64,000 nt of DNA from Kuschelorhynchus macadamiae (Eukaryota > Arthropoda > Insecta > Coleoptera > Curculionidae): contig JAUTXW010004477.1 in NCBI GenBank assembly GCA_030620095.1, forward strand, positions 620,001 to 684,000, written 5' to 3'. The translations under genes and the position numbers were made by a program. The notes beneath the pieces are model-generated. The model saw only the letters and a list, made by a program, of their open reading frames with translations. It was not told the origin of the DNA and did not search any database. This document shows positions 12,646 through 24,029 of this stretch, one piece after another (position 1 is the first letter of the stretch; every line of letters begins with the position of its first letter).

Positions 12646-13300
12646 ATAAGTAGTTTTGATATTGACACACACCGCCTTTTTGTTTGTACCTATATAACAT
12701 TTAATTTTTCTGCAAACCTTTAAGTTAACTGAGTAAGATTTTTAAAAAAGTTTTTATCTATGCGCAAAAGTAGTTTTTTCAGGCTCATTTTTTAAATATT
12801 TTATAACGACCCCATTTTGTTTTGCTATTTTATATTCATAATTTGAAGTCAATCGGGTAAGTAGTTTTTTAGTTAGGCCGGGAACAGAAAGAACGACAGA
12901 CAGTCTGACTGTATTGAGAAAACATCTTTTTCGGCATCTAGGGACCCTGAAACATAAAGAAAAGTATTTTTTTCTTCTTTCTCTGCCTGGTTCCAGAAGG
13001 AGAACCCCATATAAATATTAATAATAATTTAGGGTATTAATATATTTAGGCTTTGTATGGCCGAAATTTATTTTTAAGTAAAAATTTGTTTACACTCCAT
13101 TTGCATATCCCGTTGAGTGATACTGGTTTGTCTTTAGCTAAGTTAAGCAGAGTTCCATATTTTCTTTAATTCTGTTTTGATTTTGATATTAGTAGATGTC
13201 ATTACCGCACTAGTGCGGTAGTATCTAACATTACCTAACTAAAATCAATGCGGTAATGGTTTCTTATCTCACGATCGTAGATAACATTTTATATACGGTT
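12646..13300 (+). repeat. Family B fragment, then unassigned AT-rich DNA
   Basis: A further family B portion runs to about 13000: a CCCATTTTGTTTTGCTATTT block at about 12810 and CATCTAGGGACCCTGAAAC at about 12935. From 13000 to 13300 I see no feature beyond a small palindromic ACTAGTGCGGTAGT area near 13210. Confidence 0.55.
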
Positions 13301-13720
13301 TTTACCGTTCCATGTAACTTTTAGTGAGTAGTTTAATAAAAAAAATTGTCAAAAAAAAACTGTCTTTCCAGTAACTTCTAAAATACTTAAAATTTTTAAA
13401 TAGTTTTCACTATTTTATTTAACTTTTAGTGATTGACAGCTATCAAAGAAAAATTATTGTTTCCCCATAACTTTTGAATTGTTTAAAATTTTTAAATACT
13501 GTTTTTACATTTCCGTGCAGCATATTGTAGCGTAATTTATTAAAAAATATATTTCGGCAGCTGTCAAAAAATTGTCTTTTTCCGTAAGTGACTCAAGATT
13601 TGTTTAATGTAAACTTTTTACAATTGAAAATAAATCTAATCTTCTTAACTTTTAAACAGCTAAATTTTTTTAAATAAAAGTTTTACATTTATATGTAACT
13701 TATATAAAATGGAATAATAG
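13300..13720 (+). repeat. Tandem array with TGACAGCTGTCA-type palindromes (family A)
   Basis: About three to four diverged units of roughly 110-125 bp. Each reads in order: CCATGTAACTTTTAGTGGCG-like, an AT stretch, a GACAGCTGTCAAA-like palindrome (near 13433 and 13557), a TTTTTCCCATAACTT-like stretch, and TTTAAATACGGTTTT. Related arrays lie at 17090-17870 (same orientation) and at 34195-34715 and 38000-38530 (reversed). Confidence 0.8.
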
Positions 13721-14229
13721 ATCAAGAGTGGTATTTAAATCATAGCCTCTAGGTTATGGTCTACATATAGCTTGAGTTATTTGAGGCCTATTTATTCGTA
13801 TTCGTATGTGCTTTAAATGGGTTTCTACTTACTGATCATAAATATAGTCTCAAAATTAGACAAAATTCTTTCATAAGAAGTAATGTTTAAGAGAAAGATA
13901 AAGAACGTTCTACTACATAGTGGAATTAATGGAAATACATTACCTTTTATAGCAGGATTTTTTCAAACTTTTTGCGAGTCATTAAGGTATCAATCAATCT
14001 TAGTATATTCATAGTCAGTAAGAAAAAATTCGTTTCATAAAAGTATAACATACAGAGCGTTTCTTTAGAAAAGTCATTTTGGGTTTGCTATATATATTTG
14101 GTTATCCGATATACATATCTTTAAAGACAAAAGTAGCAAACCTAGTATATTTATGTTCAGCAAAAACAGACCCATGTGGTGAATATATGTTATACAGGGT
14201 TTTCCATTAAAAATAATGTTGTGTCTGCT
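13721..14229 (+). repeat. Family A middle block, interrupted by the hAT element
   Basis: Ordered blocks shared in reverse with 36980-37985: GGTTATGGTCTACATA (13753-13768), AACGTTCTACTACATAGTGG (13904-13923), and TACAGGGTTTTCCATTAAAA (14193-14212). Its last 8 bases TGTCTGCT (14222-14229) form the left copy of the hAT target duplication. Confidence 0.75.
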
Positions 14230-14242
14230 CAGTGATGGGCAA

Positions 14243-14375
14243 ATACCGGATATATTGAAATTTGGGTATATACCCAAGGTTTTGTACCCGGTATATACCC
14301 AAATGGGTATATATCCCCATATATTTGGGAATATACCGGGTATATACCCGGGTAAATACCTAAGTGTACTTACTT
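14243..14375. repeat. Left subterminal GGGTATATACCC array of the hAT element
   Basis: About six palindromic or near-palindromic copies of GGGTATATACCC and variants lie in 130 bp next to the left end. Repeated subterminal motifs in hAT elements usually serve as transposase binding sites, so that is the likely role here. Confidence 0.8.
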
Positions 14376-14691
14376 GGTTAATTTAAGGTAATCTAACAAA
14401 TTTTAACGTTTTGTTGTTAAATTAGGACATTAAAAAAATTGGTTGAATAAATCGAAATAAAAATCACAAAATAATGCTATTAAAAATGAAAATAGTATAA
14501 TGAAACAAAAACATAATGCACAGAGTAAGAAAAATACGTTTAAAATCTAAAAAATGAACAACTATTAAAAACATATTTTAATTCTGAATAAAATAAGAGT
14601 GTAATGAAACAAAAACATAATGCACAAAGTAAGAAAACTACGTTTAAAATCTAAAATAAATAATACTTAGTTAGATTTAGGTTTAAATGAA

Positions 14692-15302
14692 TCAGTCTTC
14701 AGAATCATCAGATGCTCTTGTTGATGGTGTATCCATCTTGGTGTCTGAGTCTGTATCTAAATTCGAATCACTGTCCATTAGACTGGTCACAACGTCACTA
14801 CTTTCAGTTCCGAGTAGTTCTTTATCATTAATTATACTGCAAGTGGAAGCGGAACTTTGAAACTCTACTTCAATAGTATCAGCTTCATTATGAGAGACTT
14901 GTGCTTGTGCAGTATTACATGGTTTTGGTCGTTGTTCCGATTTTTGGACTTAAAATTGATTTTCCAATTGTGCGATATGTATGTAATCTTACCAGCTCTT
15001 TCGGTTGTCAATCTGCTTCTTTTTTTGTTATGAATGAACGAGAAAGTTTTAAATGATCTTTTAGTTTCTGCCGATGAAACTGGAGCAGTTAAAAGTCTTA
15101 CAGCAACTTTAGACAATGATGTTGTTCCGCATAGCCTTCTCCACCAAGAAACTAGAGATGTAGAGTGGATACCACTCCATAGGAAGTTTTTAGACCATAA
15201 TTTATGCTTTAAGCGCAGAGGTGGCAACCCTAGGTATAATACCAGGAATATACCGGGTATATACCGGGTATATACCAGGTATATAACCTCAGTATTTCTC
15301 AA
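14692..15302 (-). pseudogene. hAT transposase C-terminus (hATC dimerisation domain), frameshifted
   Basis: On the minus strand the frame from about 15240 down reads LVSWWRRLCGTTSLSKVAVR, then APVSSAETKRSFKTFSFIH, then KKRSRLTTERAGKI. This is the pattern of the hATC domain: a tryptophan-rich lead, the SSAxxERSF block (here SSAETKRSF), then KKRxRLTxERA. A frameshift near 14940-14960 moves the tail into another frame. There it continues as a Ser/Asp/Glu-rich stretch (TESSDVVTSLMDSDS, then ASDDSED) to a stop at 14692-14694. The catalytic DDE part and zinc finger are absent, so this copy cannot make transposase. Domain identity follows from established hAT family motifs. Confidence 0.8.
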
Positions 15303-15385
15303 TGGATATATACCCTACACCTTTTGGGTATATACCAGGTATATACCCAAATTTTAATTACCTACCCGTTGGGTATATATCCACC
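15225..15385. repeat. Right subterminal GGGTATATACC array of the hAT element
   Basis: Head-to-tail copies of GGGTATATACC, closely spaced near 15249-15285 and looser near 15325-15380. They mirror the left array. The array overlaps the end of the transposase frame, so the repeat is itself translated in both directions. Confidence 0.8.
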
Positions 15386-15406
15386 GCACATCACTGTAAG
15401 TCTGCT

Positions 15407-16480
15407 ACATATTTTTAAGTCGTCGTATACCTATGCGTACATACTATGTTCCTAAAAAGATACGTAGAGGACCCTACATCTTTTATTTTTAACATATTTT
15501 CTATCTCCAAAATTAAATGAATATTTAGTGCAGCGAGTTGGAAAGAAATGCACTAAATGAAGTGAAATTAAAAACCCATCGACAAAAAAGTCTATCATCA
15601 CTTAGACCTATATATAATTTAATGGATTTGAATGGATTGGAGTCTGAAGTTATGTTACTAAAAGATAGTTTAAAACAAATACTTCCCTTTTCTTAAGGAT
15701 GTAAAAATAAGCAAAATAGGTTTTTTTTTAATATAATGGTGGCGCTGAACTTTTGAGTTTTAAAATTCCTCCATGTACAACAGTCATGTATAAATATTTA
15801 GAGGCATGACTCTTGATCATAACTGACGCAAGACACAAATACTTTACACATGCATAAAATGAGAAACATGTTAAAAAAGTTAACAAATTGTTGAAAACAC
15901 GTTGTATATCAAAACAAAAAAAAAAAAAACCAAAACAACGGTCCATTGAACGTCTTCTGGTAGCCAAACGGTTAAAGTTTTTGAAAAAGACAAACAATAT
16001 TCTGAAAGGGCATAGATGAGGAAAGAAACCTCAAGGGCGAGATCTTCAAAATATGTAAGTAAATTACATTTATCGCTTCTTATTTAAAAAACTAATTAAA
16101 TTTTCTTCATTTTTTTGCTGGCGCTCGATTATTAGTTTTATTAAAATGCGCCATAAGGCAAAATTAACGAGGCAAAAAGGTACAACACTGCGATTCAAGT
16201 TTGCAGCTAAATGTTTCAGGAAAAAAAACTACTTGCGTGTAAAACATTTAATTTTATTTGCCGTTTCGCGCTTCATCTCCTGCACTAACTGACATTAAAA
16301 TTTATTATGAATCAACCTTACCTCTTGAAGTTCCGGGGTATTTTTTTCTAAATATATATTGATGCTTCGAGATCCTGCAAAAAATCGACCGTATCGGATA
16401 ACAACCAGAGTACAATTCTTTGAATATTTGAACGTGATTATCAAATAGGTTTTTTAGATTTTTAACAAAAACAAAACAGA
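15407..16480 (+). repeat. Family A, continuation after the hAT insertion
   Basis: It resumes with CTAAAAAGATACGTA (about 15452) and GTGCAGCGAGTTGGAAAG (about 15528). Both have counterparts in the reversed copy (near 36955-36970 and 36865-36890). The block from 15940 onward repeats the 10670-11100 region. The open frame at 15728-15997 (minus) is not conserved in the other copies. Confidence 0.7.
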
Positions 16481-17089
16481 CCTAAAAGCCTAAGGGGTCT
16501 AATAGTGCTTAATATGGGTTTTATTTATACTGTGCGGATGATAAGTACTAATAAAGCATATATTATGTCATACAGGGGTAGTAGTATACGTACCCAGGAT
16601 TGTAAACGCAACATTTTTTGAAAAATATAAAGTGGGTTTTCTCGACATTTTAGAGCTTTTAGGTTACGAAAAACATATTTTTGAAAAAAAGAACATATCT
16701 ATACGGATGTGTGTATGACAAGCAAAATTTGATCCAACAACAGCTTGAGAACGACCAAACTTATTTGTTTCAAATTTGCACCAAAAATAGACTAGATCAG
16801 TGTCTCAGGGAATCAGATTTCGGGTGTCATGGATCAAAAATTCATATTTTGAGAATGCCAAACCGATAATAGTCAAATTGAAAAAAGAAACAGTTGGAGT
16901 AAATATTCTAAAATTGAAAAATTGTGAAGTCATTAGCGTAGATATTTAAGTTTTTTCGATTATAGTCATATTGAAAATAAAATTGAGGTAATATTTGGAA
17001 AAACGGCGAAACACATCAAATTTACTTAATTTTTGGATACGAATAATGTGTCAATTGTACAGAGTAGCCCAAAATGGATGAGACAACTC
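16481..17089. other. No recognised feature within a family A interval
   Basis: AT-rich DNA between family A blocks. The 62-codon frame at 16681 has no similarity that I recognise and no counterpart at the matching place in the reversed copy. Confidence 0.4.
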
Positions 17090-17870
17090 ATTGAAAAATT
17101 GTATGTAACTTCTAAAGGCGTACTTTATTAAAAAAAATGACTGCTGTCAAAAAAATTGAAATGTTTTGAAAGCTGTCAAAAAAATTGTTTTTCACAGTAA
17201 CTTTAGAACTTTAAATAGAGTTTTCCCGTCACATATAACTTTTAAAGGCATAATTTACTTGAAAATATAATTGGACAGGTGTCAAAAAAAATTGTTTTTC
17301 TGTACTCTCTCAAAAAAAATTGTTTTCTCTCTATTTAATGTTTTTAAATGCAGTTTTCACAGTTCCATGTAAAATTTAGTGACGAATGTATAAAAATGTT
17401 TTTTTTTTCGTAACTTCTAAACTACTTAAAAATTTTAAATACGATTTTCGCATTTCCATGTAACTTTTAGTGGCGTAATTTATTATATATAATCTTTTGA
17501 GAGCTATCAAAAAACTGTTTTTCCCATAACTTTTAATGCTTAAAATTTTTATATGCGGTTTTCGCAGTTTAATGTAATTTATTACCGTAATTATATTAAA
17601 CAATTTGACATCCGTCATGTTTTTAGGCAATTTAATTTAAGAAAAAATATTGACATTTGTCCGAAGAATTGTTTTTCCCCAAAAATTCTAAACTGCTTAA
17701 AAATTTAAGATGCAGTTTTCACAGTTCCATGTAACTTTTAATCTCGTAGTATATTTTAGAAAAATATTTAGGCAGCTGTCAAAAAAAGTCTAGTCCTCAT
17801 AACTTTAGTAAAGTTATTTTTTTTTAATAAGATTTTCCGAGTTAGATGTAACTTAACTTATATTAAGTGA
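17090..17870 (+). repeat. Tandem array with TGACAGCTGTCA-type palindromes (family A)
   Basis: Six to seven diverged units of about 110-125 bp, the longest such array here. GCTGTCAAAA-type cores lie near 17142, 17168, 17277, 17503 and 17766. Each is followed by a TTGTTTTTCCCATAACTT-like stretch and a TTTTCACAGTTCCATGTAA-like stretch. It is followed at 17910-17930 by TAGGTTATGGCCTACATA, the same order as at 13720-13770. Confidence 0.8.
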
Positions 17871-18867
17871 GAAAATAGGTGGAGAATGTCATTTTAACCA
17901 TAACCATTAGGTTATGGCCTACATATAGCTTGTTATAATAGACCTCAGTGGGCTATAATTATAATCGCATCCTCAAAGTCACGAGAAATTTAGTTCAAAA
18001 ACCTGTTTTTTTACATTTGCATAGTCTGTGTTTCGAAAAGGGTGCAGGTAGAAAGCGGAATTTTGGTACGTTTTTAGTAGATACCAAGTACAGAGAGGTG
18101 AGAGGTAAAACTCGAAACTATGTGAAAAAATATTCGGAAACTGACGAACCGATTACGTTATGTCTACGAAACTTTTCAGAAGACGTCTCTATGAGGTTTA
18201 TCTGTGTATTTTTTTGAGCGCGATCGGTGAATCGAATGTCAACATTATTTCGAAATGAAAAATTTAAAGGAATATCAATCCGGACCCTTTCGACGTCGCA
18301 TGGTCCTATAGATTTGAGGAAAAAACCTTTCAACGGAGAAATAAAAGGACACTCAAATTATAAAGAAGCCTCTTTCGAAAATCTCGAATTACTGTGATAT
18401 CATTGGCAAAAGTGAAAAAAAAAAGCCGAAAATTTTAATCTAAATTAAAATATCTTAAAAAAAATACACATCGCCTATCAAGTATCTATTATTCCGGGGA
18501 GCAAAAAACACTAATTTCATTTTTATTTTTACAGTTTTCACCTAGCTTCACATCGCCCGCTAGGCACATCGGACTTTAACACGATATTGGGTCATATTTT
18601 GGTTAATAATCCCATTATAACAATTATTATAACCTTACACTATTGCTTTTGCCTGTCTATTGGTCAGTTATAAGAGAGCAAGTAAGTTGGATACGTGTAT
18701 TCAAACCTTCTAATTTTCTTTCTGTCTTTCTACCCCTTAGAGCTTATATGGGTATATCTAATACCTAATTTTAAGGAGTGTATACGCCGAAAATTGACTT
18801 ATATTATATTATCCGATACTGGAAATGTAAATAATGTGCTAGTAAGAAATTAATAGGTATATTTCCT
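17871..18867. repeat. Family A-related flank and unassigned DNA
   Basis: The first ~100 bp continue family A (a GGCCTACATATAGCTTGTT block like that at 13760). The frames at 17948-18217 (+) and 18118-18333 (-) overlap each other and resemble no protein I know. From about 18360 to 18867 I see nothing specific. Confidence 0.4.
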
Positions 18868-19756
18868 TTACCCGGAACTTCCCTCGTTATAATTCTTTCC
18901 TTTTATTGGGAATAGTGAAGTGTGACCCAATTTATTATCTCTAAATCACACTTAATGCTTGCAAAAAATATGAAATCAATTTAATAAATAGTTTTTGATT
19001 TAGTAAATAATTTATTACGTCTCCATTTTGTTTTGCTATCTTGGATTCATGCCAAAATTTTACCAGTTTGTTCCTATGTAACATTTAATTTTTGTGCAAA
19101 AATATTGAATAATTAGTTTTTCAGTTATAATTTTAATACGCTAGGCCGCCATCTCTTTCGGTCATATCGATTTTTTACCAAAATATTACCAGGTTAGGCT
19201 CATATGACCCTTAATTGACAAACCTAAACAAACCGACACGCACTGACGGATTTACTAAAACATATTTTTTAGCATCTAGGGACGCTAAAACGTGAACATA
19301 TGTAAAACCTGAGACAGTGATTTTGTTCACGCCTTCTTGAACTAGTACCACAGTTTTACTAGTTGATCCCTATATCACTAAGTAGTTTTTTAAGTTAAAT
19401 ATTTAAATATTTAAATACCAAAATTTTACCAGCTGATTCCAACACAACACTTAATTGTTGTACAAAATTTGAGATATATTGGAGAAGTAGTTTTTTCTTA
19501 ATATTTTTTTTTAATATTTCAATAGCCCGCCATTTTGTTTCCCATATTGGATTATTACAAAAATATTATCACGTCATCCCCATTAGACCCTTAATTTTTG
19601 ACCAAAATTTGAAGTCAACCGGGCACGTAGTTTTTTAGCTATGCCGCGAACAGACAGACCGACGCCGCGACGGCATTGAGAAAACATGTTTTTTGGCATC
19701 TAGGGACCCTGGAGGGTAATTTTTTCACGATTACAATACTTCCTTTTTAGGAAGGA
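18868..19756 (+). repeat. Dispersed repeat family B copy
   Basis: Begins with TTTACCCGGAACTTCCCTCG (about 18868) and ends near 19756 with CACGATTACAATACTTCC. GCC-rich blocks (GGCCGCCATCTC near 19143, CCCGCCATTTTGTTTCC near 19527) and a CAGACAGACCGACG stretch (about 19651) repeat the pattern of the other copies. Confidence 0.8.
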
Positions 19757-19805
19757 ATTAAAAAACCAAATATTATGTAAGTAAATAAATTTAAAAAAAT
19801 CGATA

Positions 19806-20451
19806 AATTTCCTTTACCCGGAACTTCCCTCGTTATGATTTGTTCCCATTTGTTGGAAATAGTGAAGTGTGACTAACTTAGTTCAGTACATTGTCACAGT
19901 GTACATATACTGTCTTTTCAAACATTTTTATTCGGAGCCATTTTGTTCCATCATATTGGAATCCTACCAATATTTTACCAGTTTCTTTCTACCTATGCAA
20001 CACATGCCATTTGGGCTTAATTTAGGATAAATCCAATAAGCAGTTTTTGCATTGACACATACCGCCATTTTATTATGTCATCTTGGATTCGTATCAGCTT
20101 ATCCCATTTTCATATTTAATTTTTTTGCAAAATTTAAAGTCAATTGAACAAGATTTTTTTAAGTTGATGTTTTAAAAAAATTTATTGGCAGCCATTTTAA
20201 ATTCGTACCACAACTTTACCAAATTATCTCTATATCACACTTAATTCTTGCACAAAAATTGAAATTAATTTAATAAATAATATTTTCAGGCTGATTTTTT
20301 AATTATTTTATTAGGTCTCTATTCTGTTTTGCTATCTTGGATTCATATCAAAATGTTACCAATTCATTCTTATGTAACAAATGATATTTGTGCAAAATTA
20401 AAAAAAGTAAATTGGATAATTTTTTAGTAATACTTTTTTCAACTTTCTAAA
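19806..20451 (+). repeat. Dispersed repeat family B copy, 3' truncated
   Basis: A second copy begins with the same TTTACCCGGAACTTCCCTCG start about 50 bp after the previous copy ends, so the two are in tandem. It is cut at about 20450 by the foldback repeat. Confidence 0.75.
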
Positions 20452-21015
20452 TGCTTTTCGTTAACAAGCCTCTTGTTATATTGGAGTGATGTATTATTTA
20501 GGGTTAGCATCCAGCATCCTCAGGATACACATATAGATTCTATATCCAGCGTGAAACACATATTATCAGTTTTTACCTACTCCGTTGGTCCGCAGATATT
20601 TCCCAGATATTAAGTTTCTGAATGGTTTTCGTTAACGATCCTCTTGTTATGTTAGAGCGGTGTAATAAATTGCAGACAATTTCAAAAAGCAAAAGCTTTT
20701 TTTTTAAATTGCCGACGTTTTGTAACTTTCTTGTTGCATCCTCACGACTCATATAGACTTTATATACTGCATGAAACCCGTATTATCAGTATTTACCTAC
20801 TCCGTTGGTCAGCAAATATTTCCAAATCCCAAATTATATACCACTTTAACATAACAACAAGATCGTTAGTGAAAACCATTTAGAAACTTAATATCTGGAA
20901 AATATCTGTGAAGCAGCGGACTAGGTAAAGACTAATAATATGGGTTTCATGAAGGATATCAAATCTATGTGTCCTGAGGATGCAACAATCTAGTTGCGAA
21001 ACGTCGACAACTCAA
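20452..21015. repeat. Foldback repeat: two direct units and one inverted unit
   Basis: Units at about 20452-20616 and 20617-20828 share TTTTCGTTAACGATCCTCTT-like, CATCCTCAGGA-like and TTTACCTACTCCGTTGGTC blocks in the same order. A third unit at about 20835-21015 is their reverse complement and ends GTTGCGAAACGTCGAC. The CATCCTCA...AAACGTCG text resembles sequence near Penelope-like elements. I infer, weakly, a Penelope-associated terminal repeat. Confidence 0.65.
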
Positions 21016-21365
21016 AAAAAATTTTTGGTCATAATTCGAAGTAAATCGGGTAAGTAGTATTTAAGATATGTGGAGAAATGACAGATAGATAGACGGACCG
21101 ACGGAATTGATAATAAACATGTTTTTTGGCATCTAGGGACGCTAAAACTTCAAAATATGTAAAACCTGAGAGGGGGATTTTTTCTTAATTACAAACATTT
21201 TATTTGGCCGCCATTTTGTTCGGCCATCTTGTATTCGTACCATAATTTTACTAGTTAACACTTATACCACAATTAGCTGTGGCACACAGTTTGAAACCAA
21301 CCCATTAAGTAGTTTTTCAGGCTGAATTTATAAATATTTTAATACGCCGCCATCTTGGATCTTAA
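21016..21365 (+). repeat. Family B fragment
   Basis: Carries the GGCATCTAGGGACGCTAAAA phrase (about 21128), GGCCGCCATTTTGTTCGGCC (about 21214) and CGCCGCCATCTTGGA (about 21345), matching the 3' half of the longer copies. Confidence 0.75.
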
Positions 21366-21369
21366 AAGA

Positions 21370-22140
21370 ACAGAAAACGGTATAAATATAAGAATTTTTC
21401 CAGCAATAAATGAGACAGATCCAAATATATGTTTACTTTTTTTGTCGTTAATTAGACCTATTTTGGACGAGGGAGCCTGTTTTATAGATCAGCAGCTGAA
21501 AGATATTTGAAGAAACTGAAGTAATTATAAATAAGACCCTTCGATTATGCGAGGGATATCTGAGAAGTACTGCAATTAGTATAATGGAAATATCAGAACC
21601 TTCTCTATTTCTCAGAAGAAGCTTCTTAAGTAATAATGTCATTCTTAAACAAATGGGCAGAAACATCGAGCTCATCAATAAAATGTATAATTTGACTATT
21701 TTATGCTATACCCATAAATACTGGAACATAAAGAAGATTCCATTGTTAGTAAATAGCTACCCTGGATATGGAAGTGAACTTTACTTTCTTTCAAACACAG
21801 ACATCATCCTGTTAGAAAATATTACGAAATTCCCTATGAACAGCATGAAAATAATTCCGAAAATTATCATACTAACAATATTTTAGTAACAAAAGCAAAA
21901 TTTAGTAAATAGATGAACACAACCTGGATAAATTACGAACATATTTTTACGGATGGGTCAGCTCTCAACAGCAATGTGGGTTGAGCTTTTTTCATTCAGA
22001 TAACCATGTATCAAATAGATGTAAACTACGCGACAATACTTGTGTTTATACAGCTGAACTTGCAGCAATAGAGCAGTCATTAAATGTCATGTCGCCTATT
22101 CTTATTTGTAAAAGTGACAACATCGTTTCATAAGATATAT
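21370..22140 (+). pseudogene. Non-LTR retrotransposon remnant: RT C-terminus and RNase H
   Basis: The open part at 21584-21886 reads MEISEPSLFLRRSFLSNNVI, then a stretch like the post-RT linker of I/Jockey-type elements. Downstream, in another frame at about 21935-22130, come YEHIFTDGSALNSNVG and DNTCVYTAELAAIEQSLNVM. These are the TDGS and TAELxAI motifs of an RNase H domain. A stop follows NVG, and frameshifts separate the pieces, so it is inactive. An RNase H after the RT points to the I, Outcast or R1-like groups; the exact clade is uncertain. Confidence 0.7.
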
Positions 22141-22289
22141 ATTACCCCCGTTTTTTTAACAAAAGAAGTTTCTCTCAATGTCCTTTTGTCGATAAACATT
22201 TTGTAAAAGTTTTCAAATAGATGTTGAATTCTTAGAAAATACCTTTTTTAATTTGTATTTTGCAAAAAACAAGAATCTAGTTCGATTCA

Positions 22290-23872
22290 GTTCGTGCCGG
22301 GATAGCGGATAACTAAACCAAAGGTCGGACGGAACATTGTGGTGACCGTGACAAGTCAGACATTTGTTGTGAGTTTTCCCGAAAAAAAATTTACATATTC
22401 GTTATAAGAACTACTGAAGGCATACTTTTCCACCTCGTTATAGGTTTATCGGTGTGGAACTTTTTGAACAAAGTTTGCAACTGTAATTTGTAAAATAAAT
22501 ACCTAGAGAGCTAGAACTTAAGGAAAAAAACAGAAAGGTGCTCAAGATGTGGTTTACAAAGAGTGCTAATGAACTTGAGGCACTATTGAAGACGGCAAAT
22601 CCGGCCTTGAATAATGTTCGAGTGGCTTATGAGTATCTAAGAATAAAATTTGAAGATGTGTACCAATGAAGTCTATGAGGGTTTGATAGAGTTTTTCACA
22701 GAAGAGGAACTAATGACATGTGTAATAGTGACGATTATGATAAGAGGTTCACTGATCTTCGACTACAGAGTGACCACATACTACATCCTAAAATAGAAGA
22801 TGATCTTGAGTCTGCACATCCTCAGGCTTCTGTTCTGCATCGTTAGCGACAAGTAGGCGTAAAGTTAAGCTTCCTTAAATTGAATTCAAAAGGTGTAATG
22901 ACAATAATAAAAATGGCTAGCTCTTTGGGCACAATTTAAAAAAATGCATGAAGACCCCGATATCAGTAATACGGACAAGATTGAATAGTTGATCCAAGCT
23001 ACCGTTCCAGCTGGTAAGGGTCGTCAGTTAGTTGAGAGTTTTCGTGTAATAGGGGAGTAGTAGAAGTAGATTTACAGATTAAAGTCTATGTTAGAGAATT
23101 GTTAAAATTAGACTTAATAGTATGGCTCGTCAAAAGTTTGACATATGTATGTTACATGATCAAATCGAAATACAATTGAGGACTCTCGATACGTTAGGCA
23201 ATGCATAAGATAAATTTGTAGATGTTATATCCGTTGATTGAATCTAGTCTTCTTTAAGATCCGTTAAGAATATGGCAACGCTCTTCACATTGTTCTACAA
23301 ACATAGGTACTTCAAATCAGTCTCCACGCTTGAAATTAAACTAATGGTCTTTCTACGCACAGAGGTGGAAGTAGAGCAGAGACTCCATCTTGAAAGTCAA
23401 GTTTTTGGTTTGGAAGAGAACCTGATCATATCAAAATCAACAGAGTCTGAGGATAATGTTAAGAAGAAATTTTCGGAATCTTCTGTTTTTCCCCTCCCCT
23501 GGCTAGAGCTGCACGACTAATAAATACAAGGGTGTAAAATGTATATTTTGTCGAGGAGATCATGGCAGTGACTCCTATTTTAAAGCCTAGAAAATGTCCC
23601 TGGATGATAAAATAATAGCCGTGAAAGAGAAGGCTGCATATTTTAATTGCTTGGTGGGATATCAGTTCAGGAAGTCTAGAAGTCACTTACGGTATATTAT
23701 ATTGTTAGTTAATTTAAAGGGGCCTTCCGGTACAAAAAATGTTAGCGCTTTGTTGGACAGTGGTTCAAAAAGAGCCTATGTTTTACAACCCAGTAGAGGC
23801 GAATTGACAGCACTAACGATAGGTCTGATGATCGCTCCTGGTTTGTGTATTTCTGTAAACCTTAAGGTTTAG
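22290..23872 (+). pseudogene. Degenerate BEL/Pao gag-protease region
   Basis: A leader (GTGGTGACCGTGACAAG near 22340) is followed by broken Gag reading. Pieces include NELEALLKTANPALNNVRVA (about 22565-22625), VKLPKIEL (about 22860), the second-frame match to a BEL DUF1759 segment (about 22880-23060), and a cysteine-rich piece CIFCRGDHGSD (about 23540). The best open piece is 23594-23872, ending in NVSALLDSGSKRAYV, the DSG active-site motif of a DUF1758 aspartic protease. Reverse transcriptase and integrase are missing. It is clearly older and of a different lineage from the intact BEL element at 49652-56604. Domain calls are from known BEL/Pao organisation. Confidence 0.65.
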
Positions 23873-24029
23873 GACATCTGGTTGAGTTTTCCTCCCATGT
23901 TATGAGTTTTTGTTGTATTTCGGGAACATTTTATTTTATTATTTAGTGGTTTTTTCTAGGTATGTAGTCGGGTCCCTTGTATTAGGCTTATAAGGATTGT
24001 CTTGTAAGATATCCTGCATTTTTTATATG

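Larger units (their letters stand above)
14230..15398 (-). mobile_element. hAT-family DNA transposon, internally deleted
   Basis: The ends read CAGTGATGGGC on the left and, reversed, CAGTGATGTGC on the right (right end near 15396-15398), typical of hAT terminal inverted repeats. Flanking octamers TGTCTGCT (14222-14229) and AGTCTGCT (15399-15406) fit an 8-bp target duplication with one mismatch. The inverted family A copy near 37030-37060 runs across the equivalent site without the element, so this is a real insertion. Inside are a C-terminal transposase remnant on the minus strand and arrays of GGGTATATACCC near both ends. At about 1.17 kb it is far shorter than an autonomous hAT and lacks the catalytic domain. 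Confidence 0.85.
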
